A DNA stretch of 64,000 nt from Streptomyces inusitatus (GTDB lineage: Bacteria; Actinomycetota; Actinomycetes; Streptomycetales; Streptomycetaceae): positions 1 to 64,000 of the forward strand of contig NZ_BMWG01000009.1 of NCBI RefSeq assembly GCF_014651115.1, given 5' to 3'. Below are positions 42,956 to 52,815 of this stretch, piece by piece. The notes under the pieces are model-generated. The model did no database searches. It was given only the letters and a program-made list of their open reading frames with translations, and was not told where the DNA came from. Positions within the stretch are counted from its first letter, which is position 1. Each line of letters begins with the position of its first letter. A program made the translations under genes and the position numbers.

Positions 42956-45900
42956 ATGAGTGTCAGCGACGGCGTGGTGAAGGTCTACAGCGACCGTGCC
43001 TACATCTCCACCACAGTGATCCGCCATCAGGGAACGACCTTGGCGTTCGCGATGGACGACCGGCGCCGCATCGTGTACTCGGTCCTGGCGCTCGACGCGT
43101 ACGACCCTGCCCGGGGGGAGTCCGACGCCGCCTACTGGACCGAGGACCCGCTGGAGCTGGCCTTCCCGGACGAGCTCGTCCGGGTCGGGTACGCCGCGCT
43201 CGGCACCGTGACGATGCCCCAGGTCAAAAAGGGCGGACGGGTCGAGGCGGAGCCCGGCCAGGTGCTCGCCCCGCAGGAAGGCGACGGGTTCTTGTCCAGC
43301 ACGGCGCGGCTCACCGCCGCCGTCCCGTTCCAGGTGCTGTCGGACGGCACGTACGTGGTGGTGCTGCGGCAGTCGGTGCCCGCCGGGCATCCGGACGCCG
43401 TGCGCGAGGCGGCGCCCGGCCGGGCGTCGGGAGGCGGGGCCGGGGCCCCGCTGGTCGACTCGGCTCTGCTGTGCGACCGCTTCGTCCTGGTCGGGGGCGT
43501 GCTCAAGCCGGTGCGGGAGATCCGCTACCGGCGCAGTCGCAGCAAGGACCGGCCCGATTCGGCCAAGGACAGCCTGGGCAGCACCGATATGGAGGGCCGC
43601 CCGTTCCGCGAGCCGACCCAGGTCCTGGGCTTCGTGCGGAACCTGAGCGAGGGGCGGTTCACGGCGCTGCTCGTGCCCACCAGTGTCGCGGGCGCGAGCC
43701 GCTGGCAGTTCTTCAGCCTCAACACAGCCACCTCCCGGATCGACGCGCTGAGCGTGGAGCAGGGCCGGGACGGGCTGTTCAACACCCGGGGCAACCGGGC
43801 CTGGACCAGCCCCGACCCGGCGTACCGGAGCGCGGTGTACGAGCGGGAGCCGGGCACCTGCCCGTTCACGGGTGCACCGCTGGTGCCGCTGGTGTCGGGC
43901 TCCGGCTTCGGGGAGACGGCGCTGCGGCTGGCCGGGCCCGACGCGGCGGCGACGGTCACCGGGGTGCCGCGCGGACCCGAGTTCACCGTCGAGGTCTGGT
44001 TGCGGCCCGAGCGGGCGGCGGCCACCACGGTGTACGCGGACGGGTTCGTGCTGGAGCTGACCGAGGACGGCGTGCCCCGGCTCGGCGGCGCGGACACCGT
44101 CGTCACCGGTACCCAGTCCCTGGCGGCGGGCGAGTACGCCCACCTCGCCGCCGTCTTCCGCAACGGCACGGCCACCCTCTACGTGGGCGGACTGCCCTGC
44201 GGAAGCGGCCCGTTCACCCCGCCGGACGGTACGGGCGCCGCGGTGCTCGGCGGCGCCGGGCGGAGCACCGCGTTCGACGCCGACGAGCTGCGGATCTGGG
44301 ACCGCGCCCGGGCGCAGGACGAGCTGCGGCAGGACCGCGGTCACCGGCTGGTCGGGGACGAACCCGGGCTGGTCGGGTACTACCGCTTCGACGAGGCGTC
44401 GGGTGCCGCGGCGCACGACCAGACGGACCACGCCCGGCACGCCGCCCTGACCGGGGCCGTGTCCTGGGTGACCTCGACGGCCCCGGTCGGCGAGCACGCG
44501 GGCATCCGCCGGGACAGCTTCTCCTTCGCCGGCCGCACCGTCCTCTCCGCGCCGTCCGCAGTCCTCTATCACCAGCAGGAGGCGCAGGCCACCGGGTACC
44601 AGGCAGAGCCCAAGCCCGCCAAGCACCAGGCCAGGGTGCTGCTGTCCTGCGCCACCGGCGACGCCGCCGCGCCGGACGCCGAGCCGCGCCTCGCCGTGCT
44701 CGACCTCGCCGTCGGCGCCGACGGCCGGCTCGCGCAGGTCGCCGACGTCCTGACCCTCCCGGAGCTCGCCACCCGCGAGCACGAGGACCTGGACCGGCAG
44801 AGCGCGCTGGAGCAGCGGATCAAGGGTCTCCAGGCCGAGATCGCGGACCTGCGGGCCCAGTCCGTCACCCTCACCGCGACCTGCGTCGGCATTCCGGACC
44901 AGGAGGCGCGGGTCGCCACCGCACTGCAGACGCTGACGGCGGCCCAGACGCAGTGGGACCTCCAACGCGACAACCCTGCCGACTGGGTCAACGCCCAGTT
45001 GTGCTTCACCAGGCCCGACGGCACCGACTGCTGGATCGTGCCGGACCGCAACCAGCTTTACCACAAGAACCCGGTGATCGGCTGGAGCGATGCACCGAGC
45101 AACAGCTACTGGCGGTTCGTCTACTCCGGCTGGCAGGACAGCAGCGGCCGCCGGCTCTTCTTCATCCGCCTCGTCAGCGGTGGCTTCCAGATGAACGTCT
45201 ACTGGGGCGACAGCGAGGAGGGCAGGTACGTCCAGCTGTACGACGCCTCGAACGACTATCATTCGAACGAGCTGTTCGCCGTCGTCCCCCAGTCCGGCGG
45301 CACCTACCAGCTCATCGCCTCCAGCAGCGGCAAGACGATCTGCCTGCGTGGCGGTCCCGGCACCAGGCTGGCTCAGTACACGAGTTCCACCGTGCTGGCC
45401 AGCGGCGAGAGCCGGTGCCGGGTCGTCCGGACTTCCTACAGGGGCGCGGACACCGCCTTCGCCACCGCGCGCACCGCCCACGAGAGCGCCCAGGCGCAGC
45501 TCACGGTGTTGCAGGCCGCCCGTGAGCAGCTCAACACCGTCACCCTCCAGCTCGCGGTCCGCGAAGCGGCCCTGGGCTCGGCGCAGGAGGAGCTGGCCCG
45601 GTTCACCGCCGGCCTGTCCGGAGCCGACGACCTGACGGTGGCCGTCGTACACCTGGGCACGGACGCCACGGGGCTCGGCGCCACCGGCGGGCTGCTCTCC
45701 TTCGCCCGCAGCTCCTCGCGGCCCTTCCTGATGGACAGCGCCACCGGCCACGTCGCGCTGTACTTCCGCGGTCTCAACGACCAGTTCTTCGCCGCCTACT
45801 ACGACACCAAGGTGGTGCGCGGCAGCAAGACCCTCGGCAGCGGGGACGGCGCGCTGCTGTTCACCGCCCGGGACGCCGGGGTGAACCTGGCCGGGGCGAG

Positions 45901-48900
45901 CGTGAGCGTCGCCGCGGTGCCGGGACGGCCGGGGCTGTGCGACCTCACCATCGACCTGCCCGGCGACCGTGAGGTCTGGCACGGCCTGCCCCGGCGGGCG
46001 GGCACCCTGGTCGACGTCCTCTCGGGTGCCACTGCCGTACCTCAACTGGTCGGCACCGCCGCCGAGTCCGGCCCGGCCGGCGCATCGGAGGACTCTGGCG
46101 CCGGGAGCGTGCTCGCTCTGGCGGCCCCGCTCCGTGCGCCGATCGCCGCCCCCGCGTACCTCGCCACCGCCGACGGCGTCCGGCTGCTCACCGAGTCGGC
46201 ACCGGCCGGGGCCACCGCGCTGCGCGTCGACCGGCCCTGCCGGCCCGCGCCCGGCTCGCCGGTACGGCTCGTGCCGTACGACCCGGCGCTGGCGTCGGCC
46301 GAGCGGCCCGGCGCGGACCTGTCCCGCGGCTCGCGGCTGGTCACCGTCGCGGCGGTCTCGGCCGACGCCCGGGTACAGGACGGCACCGCCACCGACGCGG
46401 TCCTCGGCCAGGGCTGCCGCTGGCGCGGCTCCTCCCCGGGCCGGGCCTTCGCCTTCGACGGCGCCGACCAGCACCTCGCCCTGCCCACGGCCGCGCTGCC
46501 CACCACAGCGACCGCCTCCGACGTCACGGTCGAGGCGTGGGTCAGCCCCTACCGGGCCACCCGCAAGGCCCGGCTCGTGCACGCCGCGAACGACGCCGAC
46601 GCCCCGTACAGCCTGGTGCTCGCCGATGCCACCGCCCGCACGGCGGTGGTCTTCGACGGCGCGGACGACCAGGTGTCCGTCGACGGCCTCGCCCCGTCCG
46701 ACGGTGCCGTGACCGTCGAGCTGTGGGCCCGGCGGGCCGTCGCGGCGCACACCGCGCGCGAGGCGGTGCTCACCTACGGCGATGCCGCGCTGTCCCTGCA
46801 GTACGACCAGGGCGGGACCTTCAGCTTCACCCTGGGCGGCGAGGTCCTGACCACCGCCGCGACGTTCACCGACACCGACTGGCACCACTGGGCCGCCGTC
46901 CTCGACCCCGCCACCGGCACCCAGCTGCTCTACCGGGACGGCGTGGAAGCCGCCCGCCGCAGCACGACCCGCGCCGTCACCGGCAGCGGACGGCTCGTCC
47001 TCGGCGGCGGCTCGTTCCGTGGTGCCGTCGACAGCCTGCGGGTGTGGAACCGCGCCCGGACGGCCGACGAGATCCGCGACCTGATGCGGCAGAACGTCGC
47101 CAGCGGCCTGCCCGGCCTGCTCGGCTCGTGGACCTGCGGCGACCAGCAGTTCCTGGACACCTCGGGACACGGCCGCCACGGCATCTTCGGCGGCACCCCG
47201 CAGCCGGGGGAGTCCCACGCGAAGGGCTACCGGGTGGTCTCCGGCGTCGGCGAGCGCGCCGTGCGCAGCCGGGACGTCTTCCCGGCCGGCGAGTGGGCGC
47301 ACATAGCCTCCGCGTACGAACAGGCCTGGGCCGTCCGGCTGGACGGCTCGTCCTGGCTGGAGGGCGGCGCGGAGGAGAGCCTCGGTCTCACCGGGGACCT
47401 CACCCTGGAGGTCTTCGGCACCCTCGACCGCCTCGGCACCACCCAGGGCCTGATCGCCCGCGGCCGGCTCGGCGGCGACGAGCACGTCCCCTACCAGCTG
47501 TCCGTACGCCCGGACGGCAGGCTGGAGTTCGCCTTCGAGGAGGCCGCCTCGCTCCTGGGGGCGTCCGGTCCGGTCGCCCGGCGCTTCGTGTCGACCGCCA
47601 CCGTCCCCGCCGGCCGCTTCACCCGGATCGCCGTCGTGCGCAGGGCCGGCCGGGAGACCGTCGAGCAGCGCGGCACCCGGCAGTTCGCCCTCACCGGCGC
47701 GGACGGCTCCACCACCACCCAGACCGTGGACGTCGTCCAGGGCGTCGACGTCAACACCTGGGACGACATCACCTTCTACATCGACGGCACACCCGCCGGG
47801 ACCTCCCGCTACCTGGGCCCCGGCGTCGAGAGCGGCAAGGGTGTCCTGGAGATCGGACGCGTCTGGCAGGGCCTGCGCACGTACGGGGCGCGCGGCGTCC
47901 TCGGGGAGGTCCGGATCTGGAACAAGGCCCGCGACGCCGCCGCCATCGGTACCCCGGTCTCCGACAACGACACCGGCCTGGTGGCGCGGTTCACCTTCGA
48001 GGAGAACACCGGCAGCACCACGACCGACACCACCCGCGCCCACAGCGCCCGGCTGCGGGGCGCCACCTGGACGCGGGACACCGACGCGCGGGCCAGCGTC
48101 TTCCGCCTCTACCGCAACGGCACCCCGCTGGCCGCCGAACCGCTCGACGCGGCCGACCCCGACAGCCCGACCACGTACGGACAGCGGCAGTTCACCCTCG
48201 GCGCCCGGCTGGAGGGCACCACGGTCACCGAGGCCCTCGACGGCACCCTGGAGGAGGTCCGGGTCTGGCGCACCGCCCGCACCGCGGAACAGATCAGCGA
48301 CAACCTCTTCACCCGCCTCAAGGGCGACAAGGAGGACCTGCTCGGCTACTGGCCGTTCGACCGGGACTCCACCTCGGGCGGCACCGGCGAGGTCCGCGAC
48401 ATGGGGCTGCGCGGCAACCACCTGCGGCCCGGCCCCGGCGCCGCCCCGGCCGTGGTCCTGTCCACCGCACCGGTCTCCACCGACACCGCTGCCGTGCGCT
48501 CCGCCGTCTCCGGCGTGCGCACCCCCTTCCACGAGACCATCGCCGAGGCGCCGGCGGCCGGCGAGTACGCCGACATGCAGTTCGCGGCCGACGGCACCGC
48601 CACCGGGGTCATGAAGCGCGCCTACTCCTACCTCACCGAGCAGGGCCGCTGGCGTCTGGTCACCGGCTACAAGGTGGGCGACCTGGTCAGCGAGTGGGTC
48701 AGCCAGGTCCAGTACGACCCCCAGCTCGTGGGCTATGTCGAGGGCGCCCCGCCCGTCCCCTCCGAGAACCTCACCGGCCAGGGCAACGACTACCGGGGCG
48801 CCTCCAGCGTCGAGTTCACCACAGCCGACGCCGTCACCGAGTCGCTGTCCTCCTCCCGCGACCGCAGCGTGGACACCGCCTTCCACTTCGCGTTCAAGAA

Positions 48901-50401
48901 CACCTACGACGCGGACACCCTGCTCATCCTCGCCCCGTTCGGCATCGGAACCGCCAAACCCGCCGTCGAGGGCGGTGCCGTCCTCAGCCTGGACAACACC
49001 CTCGAATTCACCAACACCTGGACCGACGCGACCACCCTCTCCCAGTCCACCGACACCGCGCGGGCCACCCGCGTCGCCCTCACCGGCCACTGGGAGGATC
49101 CCGCCCGCCTGCTCAACCCCGCACTCGGCCGCCGCTACCAGCCCGCCAACACCGGCTTCGCTCTCGTCCAGTCACTGACCGCCGACGTCTTCGCGCTGCG
49201 CCTGGCCCACACCGGCGCCCTCGTCGCCTACCGGATGATGCCCAACCCCGACATCCCCAGGGACTGGAACATCGTCACCTTCCCCATCAACCCCCAGTAC
49301 ACCAAGCAGGGCACCCTGGACGGCGGGGTCGGCTTCGACGAGCGCGGCAAGGTCCTCGACCCGGCCTACCCGAACGCCCGACAGTACGGCGAGTACAGCT
49401 ACTACAAACCGCGCGAGGCCTACACCCTCAAGCGCGCCATCCAGCGCCGCCAGCAGCAGCAGCGCAGCTACTACGAGAGCGTCTCCACCGCCACCGGCAC
49501 GCCCGACCCCGTCCAGGAACGGGCCGCGAAGATCGCCGAGACCTTCGTCGGGCCGATCGGCGACAACCGCAACGAGAGCGCCGGAAAGGCCGCCGCCGAC
49601 GGCGCCACCGTGCGCGACCTGGCCAACACCTATGTGTGGACCGCCGACGGCGGCTTCTTCGCCGAAACGACCACCACCACCGACTCCGTTTCCGAGACCA
49701 CCGCCGGCTCCTACACCGTCAAGGACATGGCCACCGTCGGCGTCGAGTTCGGCTTCGAGGTGTTCGGCATCGGCATCGGCGCCCAGCTCGACGCGAGCAT
49801 CGGCGGCAGCCACAGCGTCACCCGCACCCGCTCCCGCGACGCCTCCCGCTCCTACGCCCTCGACGTCACCTGCAACCCCTCCGGCGACCTCCAGGCCTAC
49901 AGCGCCGACGGACAGGCCCGGTTCGACCCCGACGGCAGCCCCCGCAGGGTGCCCGGGAAGGTCGACGCCTACCGGTTCATGAGCTTCTACCTCCACGAGT
50001 CCGGGGACAACTTCGACGACTTCTTCCACAAGGTCGTCGACCCGCTCTGGCTCGCCAACTCCCCCGCCCCCAACGCGGCGGCGCTGCGCCAGACCCAGCA
50101 GTCCGACCGCAAGCCACCGTGCTGGCGCGTCCTGCACCGGGTCACCTTCGTCTCCCGCGTCCTGCCGCCGGTACCCGGCGCCGACGCGCCGCCCCTGGAA
50201 CAGGAGCTGATCCGCGCCGACATCGCGTCCAACTACGAACTCGTCCGCCGCCTCGACCCGTACGTACGCCAGGCCACCGGCAGCACCACCCTCCTCGCCG
50301 AGGCCGTCCGCGCCGCCCTCACCGCCCACCTGCCACAGCTCCTGCCCCACGAAGCGGCCATCCGCCGGTTCCTCGCCGACTACTACGACGTCACCGAATG
50401 A
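42956..50401 (+). CDS. Giant LamG-repeat protein with coiled coils and a pore-like C-terminal region
   Basis: A 2481-aa protein. LamG/concanavalin units recur, each ending in an [ED][LV]R[IV]W..AR signature, with examples near residues 444 (ELRIWDRAR), 1358 (LRVWNRAR), 1651 (EVRIWNKAR) and 1767 (EVRVWRTAR). Residues about 608-640 and 838-885 are coiled coils flanking a ricin-like beta domain (about 680-800). The last 600 residues are unlike LamG. They contain long Ser/Thr-rich alternating strands (about 1960-2050) and a Gly-rich amphipathic stretch FGFEVFGIGIGAQLDASIGG near 2263. No signal peptide or anchor. ATG 42956 is chosen because GAGGGG lies 9 nt upstream; GTG 42923 and ATG 42929 are alternatives. 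Likely an adhesin or toxin. Confidence 0.85.
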   Translation: MSVSDGVVKVYSDRAYISTTVIRHQGTTLAFAMDDRRRIVYSVLALDAYDPARGESDAAYWTEDPLELAFPDELVRVGYAALGTVTMPQVKKGGRVEAEPGQVLAPQEGDGFLSSTARLTAAVPFQVLSDGTYVVVLRQSVPAGHPDAVREAAPGRASGGGAGAPLVDSALLCDRFVLVGGVLKPVREIRYRRSRSKDRPDSAKDSLGSTDMEGRPFREPTQVLGFVRNLSEGRFTALLVPTSVAGASRWQFFSLNTATSRIDALSVEQGRDGLFNTRGNRAWTSPDPAYRSAVYEREPGTCPFTGAPLVPLVSGSGFGETALRLAGPDAAATVTGVPRGPEFTVEVWLRPERAAATTVYADGFVLELTEDGVPRLGGADTVVTGTQSLAAGEYAHLAAVFRNGTATLYVGGLPCGSGPFTPPDGTGAAVLGGAGRSTAFDADELRIWDRARAQDELRQDRGHRLVGDEPGLVGYYRFDEASGAAAHDQTDHARHAALTGAVSWVTSTAPVGEHAGIRRDSFSFAGRTVLSAPSAVLYHQQEAQATGYQAEPKPAKHQARVLLSCATGDAAAPDAEPRLAVLDLAVGADGRLAQVADVLTLPELATREHEDLDRQSALEQRIKGLQAEIADLRAQSVTLTATCVGIPDQEARVATALQTLTAAQTQWDLQRDNPADWVNAQLCFTRPDGTDCWIVPDRNQLYHKNPVIGWSDAPSNSYWRFVYSGWQDSSGRRLFFIRLVSGGFQMNVYWGDSEEGRYVQLYDASNDYHSNELFAVVPQSGGTYQLIASSSGKTICLRGGPGTRLAQYTSSTVLASGESRCRVVRTSYRGADTAFATARTAHESAQAQLTVLQAAREQLNTVTLQLAVREAALGSAQEELARFTAGLSGADDLTVAVVHLGTDATGLGATGGLLSFARSSSRPFLMDSATGHVALYFRGLNDQFFAAYYDTKVVRGSKTLGSGDGALLFTARDAGVNLAGASVSVAAVPGRPGLCDLTIDLPGDREVWHGLPRRAGTLVDVLSGATAVPQLVGTAAESGPAGASEDSGAGSVLALAAPLRAPIAAPAYLATADGVRLLTESAPAGATALRVDRPCRPAPGSPVRLVPYDPALASAERPGADLSRGSRLVTVAAVSADARVQDGTATDAVLGQGCRWRGSSPGRAFAFDGADQHLALPTAALPTTATASDVTVEAWVSPYRATRKARLVHAANDADAPYSLVLADATARTAVVFDGADDQVSVDGLAPSDGAVTVELWARRAVAAHTAREAVLTYGDAALSLQYDQGGTFSFTLGGEVLTTAATFTDTDWHHWAAVLDPATGTQLLYRDGVEAARRSTTRAVTGSGRLVLGGGSFRGAVDSLRVWNRARTADEIRDLMRQNVASGLPGLLGSWTCGDQQFLDTSGHGRHGIFGGTPQPGESHAKGYRVVSGVGERAVRSRDVFPAGEWAHIASAYEQAWAVRLDGSSWLEGGAEESLGLTGDLTLEVFGTLDRLGTTQGLIARGRLGGDEHVPYQLSVRPDGRLEFAFEEAASLLGASGPVARRFVSTATVPAGRFTRIAVVRRAGRETVEQRGTRQFALTGADGSTTTQTVDVVQGVDVNTWDDITFYIDGTPAGTSRYLGPGVESGKGVLEIGRVWQGLRTYGARGVLGEVRIWNKARDAAAIGTPVSDNDTGLVARFTFEENTGSTTTDTTRAHSARLRGATWTRDTDARASVFRLYRNGTPLAAEPLDAADPDSPTTYGQRQFTLGARLEGTTVTEALDGTLEEVRVWRTARTAEQISDNLFTRLKGDKEDLLGYWPFDRDSTSGGTGEVRDMGLRGNHLRPGPGAAPAVVLSTAPVSTDTAAVRSAVSGVRTPFHETIAEAPAAGEYADMQFAADGTATGVMKRAYSYLTEQGRWRLVTGYKVGDLVSEWVSQVQYDPQLVGYVEGAPPVPSENLTGQGNDYRGASSVEFTTADAVTESLSSSRDRSVDTAFHFAFKNTYDADTLLILAPFGIGTAKPAVEGGAVLSLDNTLEFTNTWTDATTLSQSTDTARATRVALTGHWEDPARLLNPALGRRYQPANTGFALVQSLTADVFALRLAHTGALVAYRMMPNPDIPRDWNIVTFPINPQYTKQGTLDGGVGFDERGKVLDPAYPNARQYGEYSYYKPREAYTLKRAIQRRQQQQRSYYESVSTATGTPDPVQERAAKIAETFVGPIGDNRNESAGKAAADGATVRDLANTYVWTADGGFFAETTTTTDSVSETTAGSYTVKDMATVGVEFGFEVFGIGIGAQLDASIGGSHSVTRTRSRDASRSYALDVTCNPSGDLQAYSADGQARFDPDGSPRRVPGKVDAYRFMSFYLHESGDNFDDFFHKVVDPLWLANSPAPNAAALRQTQQSDRKPPCWRVLHRVTFVSRVLPPVPGADAPPLEQELIRADIASNYELVRRLDPYVRQATGSTTLLAEAVRAALTAHLPQLLPHEAAIRRFLADYYDVTE

Positions 50402-51147
50402 CACCGACTCGTGACGACACACCCGGGCCCTGCCGGCGGACCCCGCCGGCAGGGCCCGGGTGGCGTGAAGCCGCTCCCCGGCCGAGCCCACCGTCCCACC
50501 CGGACTCCGCGCCGCCCTGAGCGACCTGCCACGGGCAGCCCCTGACTCCCGAGGGCGTCGCTCTCCATGCGCTCGTCGATGACGGCCGGCGGCAACCAGG
50601 TCCGGGAAGGTGTCGTTGCGCGCACCCTGGCCGGCCGCGTTGCACTTGCTGGGGATGACGGTCGCGCGTCCCCTGTCCAGACGTCCTTCACGTGCCAGCA
50701 AAATGCGCTGAGGAGCATCCCGTTGCCGCTGAAGTACCTGATCTGCTCACCCGGCCACGGGCGGTAGCGGATGAGGTAAACCGTGTCGTTCGTCGTATTC
50801 CTGCACGGATACTGGGCCACCGCCATCTTGTCCTCGGGAATCATGAAGAGGCATTTCCCGTAGGACGTGCGGAACTGGTACGTGTTCGGAAAGTTGGCGG
50901 CGACGGCCAGGGTGAACCGCTGCCGGGCACTGCCGTCACAGGCCGCCGTGACCAGCCGCACCCAGTCGTCCCCGGAGTCCCGTTCCAGACCCAGGCACTT
51001 CCCCGAATGGTCGACCGTGATCGTGTGCGGCCCCGTCCCCGGCAGGGCCTGGGCGGGAGCCGCCGGTAACAGCAGCACCAGACCGGCAGCGGCGGACAAC
51101 GCCGCGAGGAAACGCCTGCGCACCAAGGCCCCCCGATGCAGGGGCAT
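50383..51147 (-). CDS. Secreted ricin-like lectin protein, possibly frameshifted
   Basis: MPLHRGALVRRRFLAALSAA plus a hydrophobic core and PAAPAQA gives a clear signal peptide; GTG at 51123 is an alternative start. The mature part (HTITVDHSGKCLGLE, RQRFTLAVAANFPNTYQFRT, YGKCLFMIPEDKMAVAQYPC) is a beta-trefoil-like lectin domain. After residue about 160 the current frame turns to low-complexity Arg/Pro sequence. The frame starting one base over reads RATVIPSKCNAAGQGARNDT, which continues the domain style, so a single-base deletion near 50670 is likely. The 3' end overlaps the end of the LamG gene. Confidence 0.6.
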   Translation of the reverse strand: MPLHRGALVRRRFLAALSAAAGLVLLLPAAPAQALPGTGPHTITVDHSGKCLGLERDSGDDWVRLVTAACDGSARQRFTLAVAANFPNTYQFRTSYGKCLFMIPEDKMAVAQYPCRNTTNDTVYLIRYRPWPGEQIRYFSGNGMLLSAFCWHVKDVWTGDARPSSPASATRPARVRATTPSRTWLPPAVIDERMESDALGSQGLPVAGRSGRRGVRVGRWARPGSGFTPPGPCRRGPPAGPGCVVTSRCHSVTS

Positions 51148-51690
51148 CGCCCACTACGAGCGCTTGTCCGCGATCCTCGACGCACCAGCCTCCATGGCAT
51201 CCGCCCTCGCCCTCTTCGCCTGCGCGGCTCTCGCCTCACCTCCCGGCGGGTGCCCCTAGCCGTTCTCGTCCTCGCGATCACCGCGGGAGCGGCCGGCCTG
51301 ATCGCACTCCGAGCCGCTCCCGCCCGCTCCCCGTTGCAGACCCTCCACCATCAGACAAGGCCCCCACCCACGTACTCTCGCAACGCTTCCCATGCGGTCA
51401 CCTGAGGGACAGCCTCCTTCGGTCCGCACGAGCGATTCACACGACGGCAGCCTCCGATCAGGGCGAGAGCCACAGGAGGTACAGTCCCACACAATCTGAT
51501 GATGCATCAGGAAAGCCAGCATTGGGTCAGCATCGGTCTACCTGACCTGGCCACAGAGCACCACACGCGGGAATCGCCACAGCCCACCCCGCATCCACTG
51601 GAGCGGCCTCGCGGGCCACTCTGGCGGGCCTGGCCGATCCAACTCGATCGCTACGGCAGCCAGGCTGCACCGCCTCTTCGAAACCCCAGT
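51148..51690. other. 543-nt region without a supported gene
   Basis: Frames here have poor third-position bias and no ribosome sites. The one local structure is a short inverted repeat CTGATG-ATG-CATCAG at 51497-51511. The composition is less GC-biased than the flanks, in line with decayed DNA. Confidence 0.5.
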
Positions 51691-51858
51691 TCAGCGCACC
51701 CGCCCCCGCTTCTTCAGCGACCCCGGCGGCAGTTCGGGAGCCGCCAGCGGATCCCCGTCGTAGCCGTGCACCTCACCGAAGCGTGTGCCTTCCATCCAGT
51801 CTGAACGCGCCTGTGCGATCTCCTCGTTGCTGCGGCCGATGAAGTTCCACCACATACC
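51691..51858 (-). pseudogene. 3' remnant of a pirin family gene
   Basis: Read on the minus strand, the frame MWWNFIGRSNEEIAQARSDW, MEGTRFGEVHGYDGDPLAAP, ELPPGSLKKRGRVR ends in TGA at 51691. This is the C-terminus of pirin-like cupins. Similarity stops abruptly at the Met codon around 51855; further upstream the frame makes no sense as pirin. The break lies about 90 nt from a truncated integrase gene, suggesting insertion into pirin and later loss. Confidence 0.75.
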
Positions 51859-51948
51859 ACGTGGATTCCGTCTTCGTGCAGGTCAGGAACGTTGCGCACC
51901 ATGCGGCCTCAGCAAAAGGTCAGCATCGTACGCAGGAGGTACCGGACC

Positions 51949-52815
51949 ATGGCCACCAAGGCGCTGGGACACGGCATGGCCAGCTTCTTCAAGGAGTGCA
52001 AGCACCCCGAGGGCGGCTGGTCCCGATGCCCCCACACCTACACCATCCGGTATCGCAACGCTGCGGGCCGGCAGGTCGAGGAGTCCGGCTTCACCACCCA
52101 GGACCTGGCCAAGGAGCGTTTGACGAAGGTCTACAAAGCGAAGAAGGAAGCCGCCCGGGGCCAGACCAAGGCCGAGCGCATCCAGAAGTACGGCTCCATG
52201 CAGTTCGGCGCGTACGCGGCCGAGTGGAAGGAGGGCCAGCGCGACCTCGCCGCATCTTCCCTCCGCCACCTGGACTCGCGCCTGGAGCACCATCTGCTGC
52301 CCGCTCTGGAGAGCCGCCGGATGGACACCTTCGACCACAAGGTCGTGGACGGCTTCATCCGCACGATGGAGCGCAACGGCGTCGGCCTCGCCACCCAGGC
52401 CAACGCCTACGACAGGCTGAAGTCCATCCTGCTCGACGCCAACCGGCTCGGCCTGTATGAGGACAACCCGCTCGACGGTGTGAAACCCCCGCAGTACGAC
52501 CCCGCGCGCGCGGTCATCCCGTCTCTACCCCAGCTCCACGGCATACGCGCCGCAGGCGACGACGCCTTCCGTCTCGTCGCCGACCTCATGAGCGGCTGCG
52601 GCATGCGCAACGGCGAGGCGGCGGCCGTCAACCTCAAGAACACGGAGCCCGTGCACGGCCAAGTGCACAGCCAGCTCACACCGGAAGACACTACCGACTT
52701 CTCCGGCCCGCCCCGCCCAAGCCTCCGTGGCTCGTGGTGGATCACTCAGTGGAGCGGGTGCTCGTGGTCCGGTGGCCGGGACGACTGTTCCGGGCGGAGA
52801 TCGTATCCCCGGTGA
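51949..52815 (+). pseudogene. Truncated tyrosine-type integrase
   Basis: ATG 51949 follows AGGAGG. The N-terminal arm-binding part (CPHTYTIRYRNAAGRQVEES) and SAM-like core-binding domain (SSLRHLDSRLEHHLLPALES) are intact. The catalytic domain begins with LVADLMSGCGMRNGEAAAVNL, which holds the first catalytic Arg. Sequence after about 52650 no longer resembles an integrase, and HxxR and the Tyr nucleophile are missing. It lies beside the pirin remnant. The 52734 gene starts within its tail, so a deletion probably joined unrelated DNA here. Confidence 0.75.

Noticed and set aside
42920..49090. A 2056-codon open frame antisense to the LamG gene, and long alternative frames at 42913-45525 and 46537-50520
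   Set aside because: They arise from extreme third-position GC bias opposite a real gene. Their sequences are low-complexity Gly/Val/Arg or Arg/Pro/His runs with no domain pattern.
51497..51511. CTGATG-ATG-CATCAG inverted repeat
   Set aside because: Short, in decayed DNA, with no gene start nearby. No regulatory claim is made.
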